Of a stretch of 6,905 bases of DNA, positions 1 to 5,390 are shown piece after piece; position 1 is the stretch's first letter, and each line of letters opens with the position of its first letter. The position numbers and the translations under genes were made by a program. Under the pieces are notes generated by a model. It had not been told where the DNA came from and searched no databases. It worked only from the letters and a program-made list of their open reading frames with translations. The DNA is from GCA-003244245 sp035714625 (GTDB taxonomy: Bacteria; Actinomycetota; Actinomycetes; Mycobacteriales; Pseudonocardiaceae), in the NCBI GenBank assembly GCA_035714625.1, contig DASTLT010000168.1, forward strand, positions 1-6,905, written 5' to 3'.

Positions 1-1986
1 CTCGACGATCAGGCCGACCTGGGTGCGGGTCTTCTCCCGCACCAACTGGTGATGCACTGCCCCGGTGAGCAGCAGCGACGGGATCGGCGCGCGGTCAGCG
101 TCGACGCCCCGGTCGGAAAGCACGATCAGCCGGGCGCCGGCACGGACCGCGGCGCAGACCTCGGCGCGGATCTCGTCGAGCCGGCGCACCAGCGCAGTGC
201 CACCGCCGTGTACGTCGTAGAGGCCCCGGAGGGTGACCGCCTGGTACTCGGGCCGGTCCCCGTCGTCGTTGACGTGGACGATCTTGGCGAGCTCGTCGTT
301 GTCCAGCACCGGGAACGGCAGCACGATCCGGCGGCAGGAGTCGCCGTCGGCGCTGAGCAGGTTGAGTTCGGCGCCGAGCTGGGCCTGCAGCGAGGTCACC
401 AGCTCCTCCCGGATCGCGTCCAGCGGCGGGTTGGTGACCTGCGCGAACAACTGGCTGAAGTAGTCGAACAACTGCCGGGAGCCCTGCGAGAACGGTGCCA
501 GCGGGGCGTCGTTGCCCATCGACCCGACCGGCTCCGCGCCGGTGATGGCCATCGGTGCCAGCAGCACCGCCAGCTCCTCGTGGGTGTAGCCCATCACCTG
601 CTGGCGGCGCACCAGCGAGGCGTGCGTAGGCACTTCCCGCTCGCGCTCGGGCAGGTCCTCCAGCTTGGTCAGGCCGGTGGCGACCCACTCGGCGTAGGGG
701 TGCTCGGCGGCGAGCTGGCCCTTGATCTCGTCGTCGCCGACGATCCGGCCGGCCGCGGTGTCGGCCAGGAACATCCGGCCCGGCTCCAGCCGGCCCTTGC
801 GCACCACGGTGGCCGGGTCCAGATCCAACACCCCGACCTCACTGGCCAGCACCACCAGGCCGTCCTCGGTGACCCAGTAGCGGGCCGGGCGCAGCCCGTT
901 GCGGTCCAGCACCGCACCGATCACCGTGCCGTCGGTGAAGGCGATCAGCGCCGGGCCGTCCCATGGCTCCATGAGGGTGGAGTGGAACTCGTAGAACGCC
1001 CGACGGGCCGGGTCCATCTCCTGGTGGTTCTCCCACGCCTCCGGGATCATCATCAGCACCGCGTGCGGCATCGAGCGCCCGCCCAGGTGCAGCAGCTCCA
1101 GCACCTCGTCGAAGGACGCCGAGTCGCTGGCCTCCGGGGTGATGATCGGGTAGATCCGGTTCAGGTCACCGGGGATCAGGTCGGTGCCGAGCTGGCTTTC
1201 CCGGGCGTGCATCCAGTTCCGGTTGCCGCGCAGGGTGTTGATCTCGCCGTTGTGCGCGATGAAACGGTACGGGTGGGCCAGCGGCCAGGACGGGAACGTG
1301 TTGGTGGAGAACCGGGAGTGCACCAGGGCCAGCGAGCTGGTGACCCGCTGGTCGGACAGGTCGCCATAGCAGCTCACCAACTGCTCCTCGGTGAGCATGC
1401 CCTTGTAGACCAGGGTGCGCGCGGACAGGCTGGGGAAGTAGACGTCGACGTCGCGCTCGGCGCGCTTGCGCACGCAGTAGGCCCGGCGCTCCAGCGCCAG
1501 CCCGGTCTCCGCCGGGTCCACCGCGGCCAGGAAAAGCTGCTGGAACCGGGGCATCGCCGAGCGGGCCATCGGGCCGATCCGCGCCGGGTTGACCAGCAGC
1601 TTCCGCCAGCCCAGCACCCGCATGCCCTCCTGGGCCGCGATAGTCTCGATGGCGGTCATGGTCGCCGCCTCGGCGGCGTCGTCATCGGGGAGGAAGGCGG
1701 TGCCGACGACGTAACCACCCGGCGCGGGCAGCGCGAAGCCGACGACCTCGCGGAGGAAGCCGTCGGGGACCTGGATCAGGATGCCAGCGCCGTCCCCGGT
1801 GTCCGGCTCGCCACCCCGGGCACCCCGGTGCTCGAGGTTGCGTAGGGCAGTGAGAGCCTTCTGTACGATGGCGTGGTCCCGGCGGCCGGCGAGGTCGGCG
1901 ACGAAGGCGACACCGCAGGCGTCGTGCTCGTACTCCGGGTCGTACAGACCCTCCGCAGAGCGGCGGCGGTATCGGTTGGCAGCCAC
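1..1986 (-). CDS. gltB: Glutamate synthase large subunit, N-terminal 662 residues (3' end outside window)
   Basis: GltB is the large subunit of glutamate synthase (GOGAT). It hydrolyses glutamine, channels the ammonia to 2-oxoglutarate and makes glutamate in the cytoplasm, working with the small subunit GltD. The GTG start at 1986 is chosen because GGGAGGG (1998-1992) lies 5 nt upstream and because a short propeptide then leads to EHDACGVAFVAD. Cys24 there is the expected N-terminal nucleophile of class II glutamine amidotransferases after removal of 23 residues. Further signatures are NLEHRGA and EPDTGDGAG near the start, HSRFSTNTFPSWPLAHP from residue 223 and HNGEINTLRGNRNWM around 245-259. 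The last residues, LIVLSDRG and AVHHQLVREKTRTQVGLIVE, belong to the central domain. The FMN and beta-helix domains of this roughly 1500-residue family must lie beyond position 1. The frame is uninterrupted. GlnR-like half-sites upstream suggest nitrogen control. The identification is secure. Confidence 0.97.
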   Translation of the reverse strand, partial: MAANRYRRRSAEGLYDPEYEHDACGVAFVADLAGRRDHAIVQKALTALRNLEHRGARGGEPDTGDGAGILIQVPDGFLREVVGFALPAPGGYVVGTAFLPDDDAAEAATMTAIETIAAQEGMRVLGWRKLLVNPARIGPMARSAMPRFQQLFLAAVDPAETGLALERRAYCVRKRAERDVDVYFPSLSARTLVYKGMLTEEQLVSCYGDLSDQRVTSSLALVHSRFSTNTFPSWPLAHPYRFIAHNGEINTLRGNRNWMHARESQLGTDLIPGDLNRIYPIITPEASDSASFDEVLELLHLGGRSMPHAVLMMIPEAWENHQEMDPARRAFYEFHSTLMEPWDGPALIAFTDGTVIGAVLDRNGLRPARYWVTEDGLVVLASEVGVLDLDPATVVRKGRLEPGRMFLADTAAGRIVGDDEIKGQLAAEHPYAEWVATGLTKLEDLPEREREVPTHASLVRRQQVMGYTHEELAVLLAPMAITGAEPVGSMGNDAPLAPFSQGSRQLFDYFSQLFAQVTNPPLDAIREELVTSLQAQLGAELNLLSADGDSCRRIVLPFPVLDNDELAKIVHVNDDGDRPEYQAVTLRGLYDVHGGGTALVRRLDEIRAEVCAAVRAGARLIVLSDRGVDADRAPIPSLLLTGAVHHQLVREKTRTQVGLIVE

Positions 1987-1991
1987 GTGCG

Positions 1992-1998
1992 CCCTCCC
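1992..1998 (-). promoter_or_regulatory. Ribosome binding site of gltB
   Basis: On the minus strand GGGAGGG lies 5 nt before the GTG at 1986. It decides the start: no ATG is available near the conserved EHDACGV block, and this GTG leaves a short propeptide before Cys24, as expected for the family. Confidence 0.8.
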
Positions 1999-2010
1999 GT
2001 CGTCTCGATC

Positions 2011-2023
2011 TGTACTCGGTACA
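2011..2023. repeat. Inverted repeat TGTAC-N3-GTACA before gltB
   Basis: Two perfect 5-nt arms flank TCG, 25-37 nt upstream of the gltB start codon and between it and the GTTAC array. The position would suit an operator overlapping the core promoter. No regulator is recognised from the sequence, and a 5-nt arm can occur by chance. Confidence 0.3.
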
Positions 2024-2052
2024 CGCATCGGGACGACGTGCACCCACCTGCG

Positions 2053-2092
2053 GTTACCCGCAGGTTACCCCAGCGAGTTACCAAACCGTAAT
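2053..2092 (-). promoter_or_regulatory. Putative GlnR-type binding array upstream of gltB
   Basis: Plus-strand GTTAC occurs at 2053-2057, 2064-2068 and 2077-2081, with the near match GTAAT at 2088-2092. Read on the gltB strand these are GTAAC, GTAAC, GTAAC and ATTAC. The gaps are 6, 8 and 6 nt. The known GlnR box of actinomycetes is built from GTnAC and GaAAC half-sites separated by 6 nt, so the two outer pairs have the right spacing. The array lies 67-106 nt upstream of the gltB start, where a regulator of nitrogen assimilation would act. Binding by GlnR is inferred from half-site match, spacing and the downstream gene. The 8-nt central gap departs from the model. Confidence 0.5.
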
Positions 2093-2310
2093 GTCACTTC
2101 TGACACGAGCGGCCCGGCCTGGCCGGAGTGGGTGCCCGCGCCGAGCCCCTCACCGGGATGTTTTGAGCGCACCCACGCTGGTGCCTCAACCGTGCATAGT
2201 GCCTGCCACGTCGGCGGTTCGCACAGGCACCACTGAAAGCCGATGATACGGCGGGCCTGGTCAGGCTCCTACCCCTTGGGCGGGGTGTGGTGCGGACCTC
2301 TGCGGACGGG

Positions 2311-2333
2311 TGCCTCGGTGGGCGGGCGAGGCA
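2311..2333 (-). terminator. Stem-loop after the 120-residue gene
   Basis: TGCCTCG (2311-2317) and CGAGGCA (2327-2333) form a perfect 7-bp stem with a 9-nt loop. It begins 21 nt downstream of the TAA at 2354 on the minus strand. There is no T-tract, which is common for actinomycete terminators. The position suggests it ends the transcript of the small gene before the gltB promoter region. Confidence 0.4.
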
Positions 2334-2353
2334 GGTGTCCAGCAGGAAGCCAC

Positions 2354-2716
2354 TTACCCGGCGGAGTGCGGGGTGGGCCGGCGCCAGCTCCGCCGCCAGC
2401 TCCGCGGCCTGCCGGTCTCGGTCGGCGCGGCGGACGGGGTGGGCGCCCGGCTGGGCGGCTCCCCGGTGGCGGGCACCATCACCTGCAGTTGGTGGGCACT
2501 GACCTGCCAGAACCGCCGCTCGGGCGCGCCCAGCCGCCAGCGGTCGGCCAAGCTGGCGGGCTCGCCGCTGCGCGGCATCCAGCGAGTACTGCGACTGCGT
2601 ACCGCCTCAGCAAGCGCCCGCCATGCTTCGTCCGCCGATCCGTGCACGGTGACCGTGGTGGCCTTGCCGGTCTCTCCGATGAGCACTGTGTAGGCACTCA
2701 CAGCCTCATACGGCAT
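2354..2716 (-). CDS. Hypothetical tryptophan-rich protein, 120 residues
   Basis: I do not recognise this family. The ATG at 2716 follows GGGAG (2728-2724) with 7 nt spacing, and the frame ends at TAA 2356-2354. No signal peptide or membrane segment is visible, so a cytoplasmic protein is likely. Residues 1-85 look like a small alpha/beta domain. A strand-rich start (SAYTVLIGETGKATTVTVHG) leads to a helix (ADEAWRALAEAVRS), then to a conserved-looking WRLGAPERRFWQVSAHQL block. Trp occurs at about 33, 46, 60 and 70. From about residue 86 the sequence turns to Pro, Arg and Ser with two copies of RSWRR, which looks less like a folded domain. Another frame is also open there, so a frameshift or a genuinely disordered tail are both possible. 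It lies in the same direction as gltB but is 367 bp away, so a shared transcript is unlikely. Confidence 0.65.
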   Translation of the reverse strand: MPYEAVSAYTVLIGETGKATTVTVHGSADEAWRALAEAVRSRSTRWMPRSGEPASLADRWRLGAPERRFWQVSAHQLQVMVPATGEPPSRAPTPSAAPTETGRPRSWRRSWRRPTPHSAG

Positions 2717-2796
2717 AGGCGGGCTCCCTTCCAGCCACAGTGCGACAGCGCCCCGCCATCATAGGCCCGCCCCGGCGAGATGATCATGGGACGGCG

Positions 2797-2810
2797 CCGG
2801 GTGCACCCGG
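2797..2810. repeat. Perfect 14-bp palindrome upstream of the 120-residue gene
   Basis: CCGGGTGCACCCGG is fully self-complementary. It lies 81-94 nt upstream of the start codon at 2716 and 64 nt beyond the DUF4282 stop codon. It could be an operator for the small gene or part of the terminator region of the upstream gene. The sequence does not decide between these. Confidence 0.35.
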
Positions 2811-2828
2811 TCATTCCCCCTGCCGGCA

Positions 2829-2848
2829 GGGCTGGGCGCATCCAGCCC
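2829..2848 (-). terminator. Stem-loop after the DUF4282 gene
   Basis: GGGCTGG (2829-2835) and CCAGCCC (2842-2848) form a 7-bp stem with a 6-nt loop. It starts 26 nt downstream of the stop codon at 2874 on the minus strand. No T-tract follows, as is usual in high-GC actinomycetes. A role as transcription terminator is inferred from position and stem strength. Confidence 0.45.
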
Positions 2849-2873
2849 AACTCGGCCCAGGGGGTGCCCCTGT

Positions 2874-3242
2874 TCAGCGAACCGATCCACGATGATGAAT
2901 GTCCTCGGACATGCGGACCACCGCGAGGAAGAACTCCAGCATCACCCGCCACAGCGCGAGGTAAAGCAACGGAACGATCCATCCGATCAACAGCACCACG
3001 AGACCCAGGCCGGGGTAGGCGAGGAACGCGAAAACGAGATAGGCGAGATAGACCAGGACAATGAGGATGAAGCCGAGCGCGTACAGCACCCGGATCACCG
3101 AGGGAGTGACGAAACGGGTGAAGCTGAAGTCGAAGAGCGCGCTGAAGAAGCCAGCCTGTTGCTGCGCAGCGGGCGGTGGGCCGGGCGGCTGTGCCGGTTG
3201 CGGCTGGCCGGGCCACCCGGACGGCGGAGGATTGTAGGTCAT
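2874..3242 (-). CDS. DUF4282-type small membrane protein, 122 residues
   Basis: This is a small integral membrane protein of the DUF4282 type, whose function is unknown. The ATG at 3242 is preferred over in-frame starts further upstream because AGAGGGGA (3255-3248) lies 5 nt before it. The upstream extension would also be Arg-rich and out of character. Residues 1-30 are a Pro/Gln-rich cytoplasmic tail (PPPSGWPGQPQPAQPPGPPP). The family core follows: FFSALFDFSFTRFVTPSVIR leads into membrane segment 1 (about 51-73), a short turn around YPGLG, and membrane segment 2 (about 79-99). The end LWRVMLEFFLAVVRMSEDI is an amphipathic helix typical of the family. Length and layout are normal and the frame is intact. 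It is transcribed away from the transposase remnant, and its promoter probably overlaps the upstream edge of that remnant. Confidence 0.92.
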   Translation of the reverse strand: MTYNPPPSGWPGQPQPAQPPGPPPAAQQQAGFFSALFDFSFTRFVTPSVIRVLYALGFILIVLVYLAYLVFAFLAYPGLGLVVLLIGWIVPLLYLALWRVMLEFFLAVVRMSEDIHHRGSVR

Positions 3243-3280
3243 CACGGTCCCCTCTAGTCGATCATCACGCGAACGTGCGA

Positions 3281-3310
3281 AGTAAACTCGCCTGGAGGGC
3301 CGTCGCGCAA
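3281..3310 (-). promoter_or_regulatory. Possible promoter of the DUF4282 gene
   Basis: On the minus strand TTGCGC (3310-3305) and TTTACT (3286-3281) are separated by 18 nt and each matches the housekeeping -35 and -10 consensus at four of six positions. Transcription would start about 30 nt before the ATG at 3242. The spacing and distance are sound, but the match is modest. Confidence 0.35.
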
Positions 3311-3329
3311 CCGGTTCGCCGACACCGAT

Positions 3330-3700
3330 GGGGCGTCTCAACGGATCATCGCAACACTGCTGAAACGGTGTGGTGGGGTGCGGCCGGCGCCGCGGCGGCG
3401 GTGGGAGTTGCGGTTGTCGTTGACGGAGCGGGAGGAGATCTCGCGTGGCTTGGCCCGCGGATCTGTCGTTCCGGCGCTCGCGACCGGGTTGGGCCGCTCA
3501 CCCTCGACGGTCGGCCGCGAGGCCGGGAATAACGGCGGGTGGGGGGTTATCGGGCGGCGTGGTCGCGAGCACAGCGTTCGAAGCCGACGAAGCTCTCGCG
3601 GCTACCAGGGTTGGCCGCGATGGGGGAGGAGACGCTGGAACAGCGGTGGTCGCCACAGCAGATCTTGGGATAGCTGGAAGCCTGGCCGTGGCCGCCCCCG
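3330..3700 (+). pseudogene. IS30-family transposase remnant, N-terminal part, frameshifted
   Basis: An intact relative would be an IS30-family DDE transposase; only the DNA-binding N-terminal part is seen here. In one frame 3357-3539 reads LLKRCGGVRPAPRRR, then LRLSLTEREEISRGLARG, then a helix-turn-helix stretch ending GLGRSPSTVGREAGNNGG. These blocks are hallmarks of actinomycete IS30 transposases. In the G-run at about 3540-3547 the homology moves to another frame and continues as GYRAAWSRAQRSKPTKLSRL, then ETLEQRWSPQQILG. There a TAG (3671-3673) replaces what is usually a Trp codon. Beyond that, similarity fades and the DDE catalytic core is absent. No terminal inverted repeats were identified, so both edges are approximate. 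It is inactive and most likely marks an old insertion or rearrangement between the housekeeping genes and the resistance cassette. Confidence 0.8.
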
Positions 3701-3754
3701 ACGCCGGACAGGAGAGTGCCTACTCCCTGCCACTCTCAATATATAGCGCACCGG

Positions 3755-3773
3755 GGGACTTGCGGCAAGACCC
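3755..3773 (+). promoter_or_regulatory. Rifamycin-associated element (RAE) upstream of rox
   Basis: The 19-nt sequence gggacttgcggcaagaccc is an inverted repeat: CTTGC and GCAAG flank a central G, with GGG and CCC as outer arms and one A-A mismatch on each side. The length, the CTTGCGGCAAG core and the G/C-rich arms agree with my memory of the RAE, a cis element reported upstream of rifamycin-inactivating genes and helR in actinomycetes and needed for induction by rifamycins. It lies 110 nt before the rox start codon. A TATATA at 3740-3745 just upstream could be a -10 box, placing the RAE near the transcription start, but no good -35 is seen. Confidence 0.83.
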
Positions 3774-3883
3774 GGGTAGTGCCGCAGAATCACCGACCGA
3801 AGCCAGAACCTGCGGAAATGGGAGTCGCGAAGTGCGTGTGTCGTGGTCGATGTATGGGTCGCGCGGGGGACGTCGAAGTTTTT
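3774..3883 (+). other. Leader between the RAE and rox
   Basis: This 110-nt stretch has no gene of its own. It contains two in-frame ATGs (3818 and 3854) that would add 22 or 10 residues to Rox. Neither has a good ribosome binding site, and the additions do not resemble known Rox N termini. A purine-rich GGGGGA (3865-3870) is the only Shine-Dalgarno candidate for the ATG at 3884, and it is followed by a short T-run. Confidence 0.5.
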
Positions 3884-5311
3884 ATGATTGACGTGATCGT
3901 GGCCGGTGGCGGACCCACCGGCTTGATGCTGGCCGCCGAGTTGCGGCTGCAGGGCGTGCAGGTGGTCGTGCTGGAGAAGGCGGCGGAGCCGACCAGGGTT
4001 GTCCGCGCGCTGGGCCTGCACGCGCGCAGTGTCGAGGTGATGGACCAGCGCGGTCTGCTGGAGCGGTTCCTTGCGCTCGGCAAGCAGTACCCGGTCGGTG
4101 GTTTCTTCGCCGGCATCAGCAAGCCGGCGCCGGAGCGGCTGGACACGGCACATCCGTACGTCCTCGGCATCCCGCAGACCGTCACCGAGCGCCTGCTGGC
4201 CGAGCGCGCCGTCGAGCTTGGTGTCGAGGTCCGGCGCGGTTGCGAGCTGGTCGGGCTGAGCCAGGACGAGGACGGGGTGAGCGTCGAGCTGGCCGGCGGC
4301 ACGTGGTTGCGCTCGAGCTACCTCGTCGGCTGCGACGGCGGCCGCAGCACGGTGCGCAAGCTGCTCGGCGTCGGCTTCCCCGGCGAGCCCGCCAGGCGCC
4401 AGTGGCTGCTGGGCGAGATGGAGGTGGTCGTGCCGCCGGAGGAGTTGGCCGCCGTGGTGGCCGAGGTCCGCAAGACCCAGAAGGGGTTTGGTGTTGGGCC
4501 CTCCGGAGAGGGGCTGTACCGCGTCGTCGTGCCCGCCGAGGGGGTGGCCGAGGACCGCTCGATCCCGCTGGCCCTTGAGGAGGTCAAGCAGCGGCTGCGG
4601 GTGTTCGCGGGCACCGACTTCGGCGTGCACTCACCGCGCTGGCTGTCCCGCTTCGGCGACGCGACCCGGCTGGCCGAGCGCTACCGGGTCGGCCGGGTGC
4701 TGCTGGCCGGCGATGCGGCGCACGTCCACCCACCGATGGGCGGGCAGGGGCTCAACCTCGGCATCCAGGACGCGTTCAACCTCGGCTGGAAACTGGCCGC
4801 CGAGGTGGGTGGTTGGGCACCGGAGGGGCTGCTGGACAGCTACCACACCGAACGGCACCCGGTGGCCGCCGCCGTGCTGGACAACACCCGCGCGCAGTCC
4901 GAGCTGATGTCCACCGAGCCGGGTCCCCAGGCAGTGCGCCGGCTGGTGGCGGAACTGATGGACTTCGAGGAGGTGAACCGGTACCTGATCGAGAAGATCA
5001 CCGCGATCGGGGTCCGCTACGACTTCGGCGAGGGGCATGACCTGCTCGGCCGGCGGATGCGGGACGTGGGGCTGAAGCGGGGGCGCCTCTATGAGCTGAT
5101 GCGCGGCGGCCGCGGGCTACTGCTCGACCAGACCGGCCGGCTTTCGGTGGCCGGCTGGGCGGATCGGGTCGACCACGTCGTCGACGTCAGCGAGGAACTG
5201 GACGTGCCCGCGGTGCTGCTGCGGCCGGACGGCCACGTGGCCTGGGCCGGTGACGATCAGGCGGATCTGCTCAGCCAACTGCCCCAGTGGTTCGGTGTGC
5301 CCGTCGGCTGA
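3884..5311 (+). CDS. rox: Rifamycin (rifampicin) monooxygenase, FAD-dependent
   Basis: Rox is a class A flavoprotein monooxygenase that uses NADPH and oxygen to hydroxylate the naphthoquinone of rifamycins. This opens the ansa macrocycle and inactivates the drug in the cytoplasm. The start MIDVIVAGGGPTG matches the known start of the family, and the resulting 475 residues equal its usual length of about 473. The FAD-binding GGGPTG is at 8-13 with Glu31 ending the second strand. The DG motif is CDGGRSTVR from Cys150, and the GD motif LLAGDAAHVHPPMGGQGLNLG has Gly276-Asp277. The C-terminal 90 residues form the thioredoxin-like domain of this group. Stretches such as RALGLHARSVEVMDQRGLLERF and YPVGGFFAGISKPAPERLDTAH are as I recall them from Nocardia and Streptomyces Rox. 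The ribosome binding site is weak (GGGGGA at 3865-3870, 13 nt away). An RAE upstream predicts rifamycin induction, and helR follows. Confidence 0.96.
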   Translation: MIDVIVAGGGPTGLMLAAELRLQGVQVVVLEKAAEPTRVVRALGLHARSVEVMDQRGLLERFLALGKQYPVGGFFAGISKPAPERLDTAHPYVLGIPQTVTERLLAERAVELGVEVRRGCELVGLSQDEDGVSVELAGGTWLRSSYLVGCDGGRSTVRKLLGVGFPGEPARRQWLLGEMEVVVPPEELAAVVAEVRKTQKGFGVGPSGEGLYRVVVPAEGVAEDRSIPLALEEVKQRLRVFAGTDFGVHSPRWLSRFGDATRLAERYRVGRVLLAGDAAHVHPPMGGQGLNLGIQDAFNLGWKLAAEVGGWAPEGLLDSYHTERHPVAAAVLDNTRAQSELMSTEPGPQAVRRLVAELMDFEEVNRYLIEKITAIGVRYDFGEGHDLLGRRMRDVGLKRGRLYELMRGGRGLLLDQTGRLSVAGWADRVDHVVDVSEELDVPAVLLRPDGHVAWAGDDQADLLSQLPQWFGVPVG

Positions 5312-5358
5312 GCGCGCAGGTGTGACCCGAAAGGGTGGCCGAGAGGGAAAACCCGCCG

Positions 5359-5372
5359 AACAAAATTTGGTT
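5359..5372. repeat. AT-rich imperfect palindrome before helR
   Basis: AACAAAATTTGGTT is palindromic apart from one mismatched pair and stands out as an AT-rich island in very GC-rich DNA. It lies 18 nt upstream of the helR start codon, in the 79-bp gap after rox. It could belong to an internal promoter or operator, but no convincing -35/-10 pair is visible. Confidence 0.3.
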
Positions 5373-5390
5373 AAACGCTGTGAGGGGCCT

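Larger units (their letters stand above)
1987..2353. other. 367-bp intergenic region upstream of gltB
   Basis: I see no convincing gene on either strand between the 120-residue gene (stop at 2354) and gltB (start at 1986). The part near gltB holds the ribosome binding site, a TGTAC-N3-GTACA inverted repeat and the GTTAC array. The part near 2354 holds a stem-loop at 2311-2333. A second, weaker inverted repeat pairs GTGCCTG (2199-2205) with CAGGCAC (2224-2230) across an 18-nt loop. The open frames that cross this region look like by-products of high GC: they have no recognisable motif and no suitable ribosome binding site. The gltB promoter should lie here, but I find no clear -35/-10 pair. 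Confidence 0.7.

Noticed and set aside
49..1845. Long plus-strand open frame of 598 codons opposite gltB
   Set aside because: It lies antisense to an unmistakable gltB frame, has the His/Arg/Val/Gln-rich composition of antisense high-GC DNA and shows no domain motif.
2243..2764. Plus-strand open frame opposite the 120-residue gene
   Set aside because: It is Gly/Pro/Arg-rich with no recognisable domain, while the minus-strand frame has a good ribosome binding site and protein-like composition.
3243..3341. Longer DUF4282 protein starting at 3341
   Set aside because: The extra 33 residues are Arg-rich and unlike the family. A strong ribosome binding site stands directly before the ATG at 3242, and a plausible promoter lies inside the extension.
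3716..3883. N-terminal extension of Rox to upstream ATGs (3716, 3818 or 3854)
   Set aside because: Known Rox proteins begin at MIDV/IAGGGPTG. The extension would translate through the RAE and is Cys/Arg-rich without resemblance to the family.
3602..4630. Minus-strand open frame of 342 codons opposite rox
   Set aside because: It overlaps the conserved rox reading frame and the transposase remnant, and its composition is that of an antisense shadow.
5325..5336. Hairpin ACCC-GAAA-GGGT after rox as a terminator
   Set aside because: The stem is only 4 bp and no T-tract follows, which is too weak to claim termination between rox and helR.
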